DNA of 25,964 bases from Pseudorhodobacter antarcticus. GTDB taxonomy: Bacteria > Pseudomonadota > Alphaproteobacteria > Rhodobacterales > Rhodobacteraceae. Location: positions 1 to 25,964 of the forward strand of contig CAMDHB010000006.1 in NCBI GenBank assembly GCA_945897655.1, written 5' to 3'. How positions within the stretch are numbered: the stretch's first letter is position 1; each line of letters begins with the position of its first letter. This document shows positions 1 to 6,845 of the stretch, in pieces. The position numbers and the translations under genes were made by a program. The notes under the pieces are model-generated. The model searched no databases, was not told the DNA's origin, and worked only from the letters and a program-made list of their open reading frames with translations.

Positions 1-1025
1 CCCTTGAACTCCTCGAAGATCACCTCGTCCATCCGGCTGCCGGTGTCGATCAGGGCCGTGGCAATGATGGTCAGGGAACCGCCCTCTTCGATATTCCGGG
101 CCGCACCAAAGAAGCGCTTGGGGCGTTGCAAGGCGTTTGCATCGACACCGCCGGTCAGAACCTTGCCTGACGACGGCACAACAGTGTTGAACGCCCTACC
201 AAGTCTTGTGATCGAGTCCAGCAAGATAACAACATCTCGCTTATGCTCGACCAGACGTTTGGCCTTCTCGATCACCATTTCCGCAACCGCAACGTGCCGT
301 GTCGCGGGTTCGTCAAATGTCGAGGACACAACCTCACCCTTCACCGAGCGCTGCATGTCGGTCACTTCTTCGGGGCGCTCGTCGATCAGCAGGACGATCA
401 GATAGCATTCCGGGTGATTCATCGCGATGGAGTGGGCGATGTTCTGCAACAACACGGTCTTGCCGGTGCGTGGCGGTGCCACGATCAGACCACGTTGGCC
501 TTTGCCGATGGGGGCCACCAGGTCGATGATGCGGGCCGAGCGATCCTTGATGGTCGGGTCTTCAACCTCCATCTTGAAACGCTCATCCGGGTAAAGCGGC
601 GTCAGGTTGTCAAAGTGCACCTTGTGCCGCGCCTTTTCAGGATCGTCAAAGTTGATCTTGGTGACCTTGGTCATGCAGAAGTACCGCTCACCCTCCTTGG
701 GGGCAGCCATCGTACCCTCGACCGTGTCGCCGGTGCGAAGCGAAAACTGGCGCAGGATATCGGGGCTGACATAGATGTCATCCGGACCGGGCAGATAGTT
801 GGCTGAAGGCGAGCGCAGGAAGCCAAAGCCGTCTTGCAACACCTCCAGCACGCCATCACCGCCGATTTCCCAACCTTCTTCGGCATGCTCTTTCAGGATC
901 GAGAACATCATCTCGCCCTTGCGCATGGAGGGGGCGTTCTCAATCTCCCATTCCTCGGCCATCGCCAGCAGTTCGGCTGGTGTCTTGGCCTTGAGGTCAG
1001 AAAGGTTCAAATGCTCTATGGTCAT
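1..1025 (-). CDS. rho: Transcription termination factor Rho (3' end outside window)
   Basis: Hexameric RNA-dependent ATPase that ends transcription of untranslated RNA. About 341 codons are present and the frame runs off the left edge. Compared with a usual alphaproteobacterial length of roughly 420 residues, the C-terminal end is missing. In order I see an N-terminal helical Rho_N part starting MTIEHLNLSDLKAKTPAELL, a cold-shock-like RNA-binding domain (DGFGFLRSP, DDIYVSPDILRQF), then the RecA-type motor with the Walker A loop PPRTGKT and the Walker B stretch VVILLDSITRLGRA. The start at 1025 is chosen because GAGGAT lies about eight bases upstream and the protein begins at the expected family N-terminus. 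hemJ lies upstream on the same strand, separated by 140 bases, so the two may be co-transcribed. Nothing unusual is seen in the visible part. Confidence 0.96.
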   Translation of the reverse strand, partial: MTIEHLNLSDLKAKTPAELLAMAEEWEIENAPSMRKGEMMFSILKEHAEEGWEIGGDGVLEVLQDGFGFLRSPSANYLPGPDDIYVSPDILRQFSLRTGDTVEGTMAAPKEGERYFCMTKVTKINFDDPEKARHKVHFDNLTPLYPDERFKMEVEDPTIKDRSARIIDLVAPIGKGQRGLIVAPPRTGKTVLLQNIAHSIAMNHPECYLIVLLIDERPEEVTDMQRSVKGEVVSSTFDEPATRHVAVAEMVIEKAKRLVEHKRDVVILLDSITRLGRAFNTVVPSSGKVLTGGVDANALQRPKRFFGAARNIEEGGSLTIIATALIDTGSRMDEVIFEEFK

Positions 1026-1165
1026 CGGGTATCCTCAGGCCACCGCGATATGAGCGGGGCATCAGCGAAATTGTTCATGGAAAGCGGGATGGCCGAATGG
1101 CCGCGCTGCAAAACCCACTAGCGCCTGTGCCAAGACCTGTCAACCACTGCCAAGGTTTAGGTTTT

Positions 1166-1615
1166 TCAGAACTTGATGATCACCGAGCAGACAATCAAGA
1201 TCAAGAGCAGGGTAGGGACCTCATTCATCAGGCGGTATTGGCGGCCTGTCAGCGTGTTGGCGCCGCGCATGAAGTCCTTGCGCCGTCCGCCCAGCCAGCC
1301 CTGAAACCCGGTCATCGCAAGGACGCCAGCGGCCTTGGCCCAAGGCCAGACCAGCCCCCAGTCCACGATGCCCGGTGTCATGACCAAAAGCAGGCCGAAC
1401 AGCCAGGTCGAAATCATGGCTGGACCCATGATCCCCTTGAGCAAGCGCCGTTCCATGGTCTGAAACATCGTGTCCGTGGGTGAACCCTTTTGCACCTGTT
1501 CGACGTGATAAACGAAAAGTCTGGGCAGGTAGAACAGCCCAGCCATCCACGCGATCACGGAAATCACATGGAAGGACAGAACCCACAGGTACCAGTCTGA
1601 CAGAAAGTCGGTCAT
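1166..1615 (-). CDS. hemJ: Protoporphyrinogen IX oxidase HemJ
   Basis: Small integral membrane protein that oxidises protoporphyrinogen IX to protoporphyrin IX in haem and chlorophyll synthesis (HemJ family, formerly UPF0093). The 149 residues match the usual family length. Four hydrophobic segments are visible: about 8-30 (FHVISVIAWMAGLFYLPRLF), 60-80, 85-105 and 130-147. The family signature of conserved His in HVISVIAWMAGL and the FYLPRLFVYH stretch is present, as is the C-terminal RLMNEVPTLLLI motif. Alphaproteobacteria typically use HemJ rather than HemG or HemY for this step, which fits the inferred host. It is the first minus-strand gene leftward from the putative origin, with rho downstream. 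Confidence 0.93.
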   Translation of the reverse strand: MTDFLSDWYLWVLSFHVISVIAWMAGLFYLPRLFVYHVEQVQKGSPTDTMFQTMERRLLKGIMGPAMISTWLFGLLLVMTPGIVDWGLVWPWAKAAGVLAMTGFQGWLGGRRKDFMRGANTLTGRQYRLMNEVPTLLLILIVCSVIIKF

Positions 1616-1678
1616 GTTGCCTCACCACATAAACTGAATAAGACTATATAGAAGAAAGATAGTTGAGGTAGTAGGTAA

Positions 1679-1687
1679 CGTGGATAA
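1679..1687 (-). promoter_or_regulatory. DnaA-box-like 9-mer
   Basis: Reads TTATCCACG on the minus strand, eight of nine matches to the strong DnaA box TTATCCACA. It is the leftmost of three boxes clustered in the hemJ-maf gap. Function is inferred from sequence only. Confidence 0.45.
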
Positions 1688-1713
1688 CTGAATTTCTTCA
1701 TTTCTCCATAGAG

Positions 1714-1722
1714 TTATGCACA
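1714..1722 (+). promoter_or_regulatory. DnaA-box-like 9-mer
   Basis: Reads TTATGCACA, a full match to the relaxed DnaA consensus TTATNCACA. It lies 26 bases right of the first box and is in the opposite orientation to its two neighbours. Confidence 0.5.
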
Positions 1723-1732
1723 GGTTTTGCCT

Positions 1733-1741
1733 TGTGGAAAA
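1733..1741 (-). promoter_or_regulatory. DnaA-box-like 9-mer
   Basis: Reads TTTTCCACA on the minus strand, a full match to TTWTNCACA. It is 10 bases from the previous box and about 40 bases left of the AT-rich core. Confidence 0.48.
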
Positions 1742-1780
1742 ACGTCGGCCAGCCAGGTCGAGCCAAGGTGGACAAAGGTT

Positions 1781-1809
1781 AACTTATTGAAAAAGATATA
1801 CTATTTTTC
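1781..1809. other. AT-rich core, candidate DNA unwinding element
   Basis: 24 of 29 bases are A or T in a GC-rich neighbourhood. The arms GAAAAA and TTTTTC make it partly palindromic, and the GGTTAAC/GTTAACC pair brackets it. Its place directly beside the three DnaA-like boxes is the arrangement expected of an unwinding element. It could also be a promoter: TATACT at 1797-1802 resembles a -10 box, but no matching -35 box is seen. Confidence 0.4.
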
Positions 1810-2020
1810 CGAGCATCATTGCGATACAGTACGATATCGCCGTTAACCTTCTTGGGATAACTTTAGTTGTACCCAGGCCGGCTTTTGTGTTGTCCGCCTG
1901 TGGGCAAGGCCGAAAAACAGCCAAATTCGGACGACGGAAAGAGCTGATATGCTTGCCCACTTGACTTGCCCCCGTCTCAGGCACCAAGAACAAAGCAAGA
2001 CTTTCCACAGGCTGATCCCC

Positions 2021-2623
2021 ATGGCAGACACACCCCTGATCCTAGCGTCCTCCTCGTCAATCCGGTTGGAGCTGCTGAAAAACGCGGGCGTCAGCGTTAC
2101 AGCGGTGGCCGCCCGCATTGACGAGGCGGCCGTTCGGATGGCCCTTGCGCAAGAGGATGCCAAGCCGCGGGATGTGGCGGATACCTTGGCGGAATTGAAG
2201 GCGCGCAAGATCGCGGATCGCAATCCAGCGGGCCTGGTTTTGGGCTGTGATCAGGTTCTGGCAGTTGGGGATGATATCTGGTCCAAGGCCGAGACTGTGG
2301 ACGAGGCGCGCGACCAGTTGGGCAAGCTGTCCGGGTGCATGCATCACCTGCATTCCGCGCTTGTGCTGTACCATGATGCCCGACCCATCTGGCGCCACAT
2401 CGGTACGGCCAAGTTGACCATGCGTCCGCTTGGTGAGGGCTACATTCAGGCCTACCTGAACCGCAACTGGCCCGAAGTTTCCTACTCGGTCGGTGCTTAC
2501 CAGATTGAACGCGAGGGGATTCGCCTTTTCTCGGCAGTCGAAGGGGACTACTTTACAATTCTGGGCCTGCCGCTTCTGCCGCTCTTGTCCTACTTGTCCC
2601 TCAGAGGGTTCATTGAATCGTGA
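2021..2623 (+). CDS. maf: Maf family nucleotide pyrophosphatase
   Basis: Cytosolic house-cleaning pyrophosphatase that hydrolyses non-canonical or modified nucleoside triphosphates to monophosphates. The protein is 200 residues, the usual Maf size. The N-terminal phosphate-binding signature is clear (LILASSSSIRLELL, residues 6-19), followed by RIDEAAVR, the central LGCDQVLAVGDDIWSKA with its conserved acidic residue, and the late SYSVGAYQIEREG and GDYFTILGLPLLPLL motifs. The frame is open back to 1949, but ATG at 2021 is chosen because it gives the normal Maf N-terminus. Which substrate class it prefers cannot be told from the sequence. It is the first plus-strand gene right of the putative origin and overlaps aroE by four bases. 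Confidence 0.93.
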   Translation: MADTPLILASSSSIRLELLKNAGVSVTAVAARIDEAAVRMALAQEDAKPRDVADTLAELKARKIADRNPAGLVLGCDQVLAVGDDIWSKAETVDEARDQLGKLSGCMHHLHSALVLYHDARPIWRHIGTAKLTMRPLGEGYIQAYLNRNWPEVSYSVGAYQIEREGIRLFSAVEGDYFTILGLPLLPLLSYLSLRGFIES

Positions 2624-3459
2624 CTGACCTTCCGCGAATTCCCCTGGCTGGTGTGATTGGCCACCCGATTGCCCATAGCAGATCCCCCGCTTTGCATGGG
2701 TTCTGGCTGAAACGATACGGGATCAAGGGCCATTACATCCCGATGGACATTTCCCCTGCCAACCTGAAAGAGGCGCTGAGCTTTCTGCCGAAGCTGGGTT
2801 TTGTGGGGCTGAACGTCACAATCCCGCACAAGGAGGCCGTCTTGGGCCTGGCGGATGTGGTGTCGGATCGCGCGGCGCTGATCGGGGCGGCCAATACGCT
2901 GATTTTCCGCAAGGATGGCAAGATCCATGCCGACAATACCGATGGCGCCGGGTTTGTGGCCAACCTGCGCCAGCATGCACCCAGATGGGAACCGACCAGC
3001 CGTCCTGCGGCGATCTTTGGTGCGGGCGGGGCGGCCCGGGCCGTGATTGCGGCACTGGTAGAGTTGGGTGTACCCGAGATTCGCATCGCCAACCGCACAC
3101 GGCCCCGGGCCGAGGCGCTGCGGGGTGATTTTGGGGCGAGGTTGCAGGTGACGGACTGGGTCCATGCGCCAAACATGATCCGGGACTGTGGCCTTGTGAT
3201 CAACGCCACTTCTTTGGGCATGACCGGCAAGGCCGATTTCCGCATTCCGCTGGATGCGCTGGCACCCGGCACGGTGGTCACTGATCTGGTCTACACCCCC
3301 CTGATGACGCAGTTCCTGATCGAGGCTGCGGATCGGGGCGCGCATGTGGTGGACGGGCTTGGGATGCTGCTGCATCAGGCCGCACCCGGGTTTGAACGCT
3401 GGTTCGATCACCGCCCCGAGGTGGATGACGCCACGCGGCAGGCGGTTCTTGGCGCATGA
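2620..3459 (+). CDS. aroE: Shikimate dehydrogenase (NADP+)
   Basis: Reduces 3-dehydroshikimate to shikimate with NADPH, the fourth step of chorismate and aromatic amino acid synthesis. The 279 residues fit the family. The shikimate-binding SRSPALH (20-26), catalytic Lys71 in NVTIPHKE and Asp108 in DNTDG are present. The NADP Rossmann loop GAGGAAR (134-140) and the NRT phosphate-clamp motif (158-160) follow, and the C-terminal VDGLGMLLHQA motif is intact. Translation starts at GTG 2620, whose TG is shared with the TGA stop of maf, so the two genes are translationally coupled. Its own stop overlaps the coaE start. Confidence 0.96.
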   Translation: MTDLPRIPLAGVIGHPIAHSRSPALHGFWLKRYGIKGHYIPMDISPANLKEALSFLPKLGFVGLNVTIPHKEAVLGLADVVSDRAALIGAANTLIFRKDGKIHADNTDGAGFVANLRQHAPRWEPTSRPAAIFGAGGAARAVIAALVELGVPEIRIANRTRPRAEALRGDFGARLQVTDWVHAPNMIRDCGLVINATSLGMTGKADFRIPLDALAPGTVVTDLVYTPLMTQFLIEAADRGAHVVDGLGMLLHQAAPGFERWFDHRPEVDDATRQAVLGA

Positions 3460-4049
3460 TGCGAAAGTTCCTGCTTGGGCTGACCGGGTCCATCGGGATG
3501 GGCAAATCGACGACATCGGCGATGTTCGCGGCCGAAGGAATACCGGTTTGGGACGCGGATGCCGTTGTTCACAAGCTTTATGCCAAGGGCGGCGCGGCGG
3601 TTGCGCCGATTGGTGCGGTGCATCCTGAGGCTATCGTGGATGGTGCCGTCTCGCGCCCCGCGCTTAAGGCGGTCATTGGGGCCAATCCTGCGGCCTTGGC
3701 GGGTATCGAAGCGATTATCCATCCGCTGGTGGCCGCTGACCGCGCTGCGTTCATCGCGACCAGTGATGCAGACCTGATTGTCCTTGATATCCCACTGCTG
3801 TTTGAAAATGGGACCGAGCAGACGGTTGATGCCACCCTTCTGGTGACCGCCCCAGCCGCCCTGCAGCGTCAAAGGGTCCTGGCCCGGCCCGGCATGACCG
3901 AGGCGCATCTTGCGTTGATCCTGGCCCGGCAGATGCCCGATGCGGACAAGCGCAAACGGGCCACCCATATTGTCGAGACGCTGGATATCCCGTCCACCCA
4001 AGCCTATGTCAGGGCGCTGATCACCTATATCCGAGGGTCGCATGCGTGA
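3456..4049 (+). CDS. coaE: Dephospho-CoA kinase
   Basis: Phosphorylates the 3'-hydroxyl of dephospho-CoA with ATP, the last step of coenzyme A synthesis, in the cytosol. At 197 residues it is the usual length. The Walker A loop is GSIGMGKST (residues 11-19); WDADAVVHKLY matches the CoA-binding DAD motif, and LDIPLLFE the conserved second motif of the family. The lid region RQMPDADKRKRA is also recognisable. The start overlaps the aroE stop as ATGA; a second ATG follows directly and could be used. The 3' end overlaps dnaQ by eight bases. Confidence 0.95.
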   Translation: MMRKFLLGLTGSIGMGKSTTSAMFAAEGIPVWDADAVVHKLYAKGGAAVAPIGAVHPEAIVDGAVSRPALKAVIGANPAALAGIEAIIHPLVAADRAAFIATSDADLIVLDIPLLFENGTEQTVDATLLVTAPAALQRQRVLARPGMTEAHLALILARQMPDADKRKRATHIVETLDIPSTQAYVRALITYIRGSHA

Positions 4050-4728
4050 AGTTGTGCTGGATACCGAAACGACCGGTCTGGACCCTGCCACGGGCGACCG
4101 GATCGTTGAAATCGGCGCTGTTGAACTGTTCAACCACATGCCAACCGGCAAGACCTATCATCAATACATCAACCCCGAACGGATGATGCCGAAAGAGGCG
4201 TTTGATGTTCATGGGTTAAGCGATGATTTCCTGCGTGACAAACCGGTGTTCAAATCGGTTGCCGCCGGTTTTCTGGCCTTTGTCGGCGAGGCGCGTCTGG
4301 TCATCCACAACGCAGCCTTTGACATGAAGTTCCTGAATGCCGAACTTGCCGCAGCCGGTTTTGCGACGCTGCCAATGGCGCGGTCATTGGACACAGTCGC
4401 CATATCCCGGCAAAAGTTCCCGGGCTCCCCTGCCTCATTGGATGCCCTGTGCCGCCGGTTTGGCATCGACAATTCGGCCCGCGTCAAGCACGGCGCACTG
4501 CTGGACAGTGAAATTCTGGCGGAAGTTTATCTGGAGCTGATCGGTGGTCGGCAGCCCGACCTTTCACTGGTGTCGCGCAGCACCAGTACGACACAAACTG
4601 ACGAGACATGGAGACCGGCAATTCGGGCCATACCCTTGTCACCCCGCCTGACCGAACAGGAAATCGCGGCGCATGATGCGTTTACCGCGAAACTGGGTGC
4701 CGCGTCGGTCTGGGCAAAACGGCAATAG
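4042..4728 (+). CDS. dnaQ: DNA polymerase III epsilon subunit (proofreading exonuclease)
   Basis: 3'-5' exonuclease of the replicative polymerase, which removes misincorporated bases. The 228 residues contain all DEDDh exonuclease motifs: Exo I DTETTG with Asp7 and Glu9, Exo II HNAAFD with Asp94, and Exo III H150-GALLD-155. After the catalytic domain a linker carries QTDETW (185-190), which looks like the beta-clamp-binding motif (QTSMAF-like in E. coli epsilon), and the C-terminal tail probably contacts the alpha subunit. It is the last gene of the overlapping maf-aroE-coaE-dnaQ set. A GC-rich hairpin follows four bases after the stop. Confidence 0.95.
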   Translation: MREVVLDTETTGLDPATGDRIVEIGAVELFNHMPTGKTYHQYINPERMMPKEAFDVHGLSDDFLRDKPVFKSVAAGFLAFVGEARLVIHNAAFDMKFLNAELAAAGFATLPMARSLDTVAISRQKFPGSPASLDALCRRFGIDNSARVKHGALLDSEILAEVYLELIGGRQPDLSLVSRSTSTTQTDETWRPAIRAIPLSPRLTEQEIAAHDAFTAKLGAASVWAKRQ

Positions 4729-4731
4729 GGG

Positions 4732-4752
4732 GCGGGGGGACGCGCCCCCCGC
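4732..4752. terminator. GC-rich hairpin between convergent genes
   Basis: GCGGGGGG at 4732-4739 pairs perfectly with CCCCCCGC at 4745-4752 across a 5-base loop. It sits between the dnaQ stop (4728) and the stop of the convergent oxidoreductase gene (4761), so it could end transcription from both sides. There is no T-run on either strand, so it is not a classic intrinsic terminator. Confidence 0.5.
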
Positions 4753-4760
4753 GCCCTGTG

Positions 4761-6767
4761 TCAGCGCGCGTCGCTTTCCAGGTTCAGCCACAGCACCTCG
4801 GCCTCGGTCAGGCTCAGCGCAGCGCCGGGCAGGGTCGAGGCAATCTCGCCCGGGCTTCTGGGGCCGATCAGCGCGAGGGAGGGGAAGGACTGGCCAAGCA
4901 CCCAGGCTGTCGCGATGTTATGGGCAGATACGCCACGCTCCGCTGCCAGGGTTTCCGCACGGATGCGACGTTCAGCGTTGGCGGGGCTGCTAAAGCAGGT
5001 TTCGGGCGCGGTGTCGGCGGGCAGGCGGTTGCGCAAAGCCTCGGGCAGGAAGTACCCGCGCGCTTGGGATGACCATGACAGATGGGCCACTATGCCCTCA
5101 CGCAGGAACGACAGCGTTTCGGCGGTGTTGGACGTGATGCACCCCGCCCAAACCGGCTTTTCCATCACGGCCAGGGACAGGTTGTTGTTTAGAATACGGA
5201 ACGGCTCCAACCCCTTAGCGGCGGCATAGGCATTCGCCTCGGCCAGACGGGCGGGGGACCAGTTCGATCCGCCGAAGATGCCAATCTTGCCGGCCTGTTT
5301 CAGGGCATTCAGCGCGTCGACAAATTCCCCAACCGGGACGGCAGGGTTGTCGCGGTGCATGATGTAGATGGGCGCATGGTCCAGACCCAGACGCTCCAAC
5401 GACATCGCCAACTGGATGCCGATGGAACGGGGGGTGCAATAGGGGCTGTGGGCACCTTTGGCGATGACGACCACATCCTTGGCCACACCCCGTGCGCGCA
5501 TCCAGTCGCCCAGCACTTTTTCATGCAGGCCGCCGCCATAGACAAAGCCGGTGTCAAAGGCGTTGCCGCCCGCTTCCATCCACGCATCCCAGACAATCGC
5601 GCCTTCGGCCACGGTGTTGCGGTTATCGCAGCCCAGGATCAGTTTGGACACGGGCAGGGCCACACCGTCCAGCGCGATCTTCGGCACCTGCGGCAGGCCC
5701 TTGGGCAGAACGCCGGGCAGCACGCGGTTGGTGGCAGGGGTTTCGGCAAATGTCTTGTAACCCACCTCGGCGCGCCACTTGTCCAACACCTCGTTATTCC
5801 CAATGCTGTCGGCATGGGATGGGGCAGGGTGCGGGGCTTCCGTCAGGCCAGCGGCGATGGCGGCGCTGACATGCTCGGCCTCAAACGCGAACAGCATCTT
5901 TTCGTCGCCCAGGGTTTCGCTGCGGGTCGTCGTGGTGGTGATGTGGATCTGCGTGGTCGAAGGGCCCACATTGCGGCCGGGAACCCAAGGGTCATCAATC
6001 ACGATCTGGCCTTTGGGGCCGGAAATGATGGCACGGTTGTCCATGTTGCGACCACAGGCCGTGGCGATTTCGGCGGTAAAGCCACCTGCAAAGGTCAGCA
6101 GGCCATAGCCGACGGCATCTACGCCGGTTTCTGCCAGCACCCCGTTGCCTTTGACCGTAACAGGGTTGGCAAAGGGCGCACCTACTGCGGCTCCGGCAAT
6201 CAGACGGGCCAGCGACACAGGGTAACCGCCCACATCCAGAATACCGCCGCCGCCAAGTGACATGTCATACAGCCGCGACCCGACACGGTAGGGCGCGTTG
6301 AAGCCGAAACGGGTCTGGATGTGATGCGGCACCCCAATCTCACCCGAGGCGATGATTTCCAGCACGCGCGCGATCTGTGGGTGGCAGCGGTACATGAAGG
6401 CTTCCATGTAAAAGCGGCCTTCTTGTGCGGCAACCTCAGTCACCGCCACCACTTCGGCGGCGTTCATGCCAGCAGGCTTTTCGCACAGCACATGTTTGCC
6501 AGCACGCAGGGCGGCAATCGACAGTTCGGCATGCCACGGGTGCGGGGTTGAGACGTAGATGGCATCCACATCCGCGTCGGCCAGAATGTCGGCATAGGTC
6601 GCGTGGCGCTTGTCCGCTGCAATGCCGTATTTGTCACCGAAACTGGCCCGACGCGCCGCATCGCGGCTGGCGATGGCGACCAGTTTGCCCGATTTGGCCT
6701 GTGCCAGACCGTCGGCATAGTTGTTGGCGATGCTGCCCGGCCCGATGATGCCCCAGCGAATTGTCAT
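4761..6767 (-). CDS. Fused Gfo/Idh/MocA oxidoreductase and aldo/keto reductase
   Basis: A 668-residue protein with two complete catalytic domains that are normally separate. Residues 1-340 are a Gfo/Idh/MocA dehydrogenase: NAD(P) Rossmann loop GPGSIA (9-14), HPWHAELSIAALRAGKHVLC and the signature EKP (96-98). Residues about 360-668 are an aldo/keto reductase with the full catalytic tetrad: Asp405 and Tyr410 in FDTGFVYG, Lys437 in IAKG and His471 in IMHRDN; GGSNWS and LIGPRSP are typical later motifs. No stop or frameshift separates the halves. A sugar, polyol or inositol-type substrate is a family-level guess. The gene lies 78 bases downstream of the hydroxylase large subunit on the same strand and may be its operon partner. 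The start at 6767 follows an unusual run of eight G on the coding strand, the likely ribosome binding site. Confidence 0.88.
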   Translation of the reverse strand: MTIRWGIIGPGSIANNYADGLAQAKSGKLVAIASRDAARRASFGDKYGIAADKRHATYADILADADVDAIYVSTPHPWHAELSIAALRAGKHVLCEKPAGMNAAEVVAVTEVAAQEGRFYMEAFMYRCHPQIARVLEIIASGEIGVPHHIQTRFGFNAPYRVGSRLYDMSLGGGGILDVGGYPVSLARLIAGAAVGAPFANPVTVKGNGVLAETGVDAVGYGLLTFAGGFTAEIATACGRNMDNRAIISGPKGQIVIDDPWVPGRNVGPSTTQIHITTTTTRSETLGDEKMLFAFEAEHVSAAIAAGLTEAPHPAPSHADSIGNNEVLDKWRAEVGYKTFAETPATNRVLPGVLPKGLPQVPKIALDGVALPVSKLILGCDNRNTVAEGAIVWDAWMEAGGNAFDTGFVYGGGLHEKVLGDWMRARGVAKDVVVIAKGAHSPYCTPRSIGIQLAMSLERLGLDHAPIYIMHRDNPAVPVGEFVDALNALKQAGKIGIFGGSNWSPARLAEANAYAAAKGLEPFRILNNNLSLAVMEKPVWAGCITSNTAETLSFLREGIVAHLSWSSQARGYFLPEALRNRLPADTAPETCFSSPANAERRIRAETLAAERGVSAHNIATAWVLGQSFPSLALIGPRSPGEIASTLPGAALSLTEAEVLWLNLESDAR

Positions 6768-6845
6768 GGTACCCCCCCCATTGATTTACTTATTGCTAAC
6801 ACCAGCAATCGGCCCAACGGAAGGGATTCTTTTACTAAAATTTAC

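Larger units (their letters stand above)
1616..2020. other. oriC: Putative chromosomal replication origin (oriC) region
   Basis: This 405-base gap between divergent hemJ and maf holds no credible gene. It contains three 9-mers close to the DnaA box TTATNCACA within 63 bases, weaker matches further right (TTGCCCACA on the minus strand at 1899-1907; CTTTCCACA at 2001-2009), and an AT-rich core at 1781-1809. Nested inverted repeats surround the core: GGTTAAC at 1777-1783 against GTTAACC at 1842-1848, GAAAAA 1789-1794 against TTTTTC 1804-1809, and GCGATA 1821-1826 against TATCGC 1835-1840. Genes on both sides point away, so they would be co-directional with outgoing forks. In Caulobacter and relatives the origin lies next to haem genes and the maf-aroE-coaE-dnaQ group (recalled, not looked up). 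Alternatively it is only the divergent promoter region of hemJ and maf. Confidence 0.55.

Noticed and set aside
2590..3516. 308-codon open frame on the minus strand
   Set aside because: Antisense to aroE, whose catalytic motifs are intact on the plus strand.
5355..6260. 301-codon open frame on the plus strand
   Set aside because: Antisense to the fused oxidoreductase; no recognisable motif.
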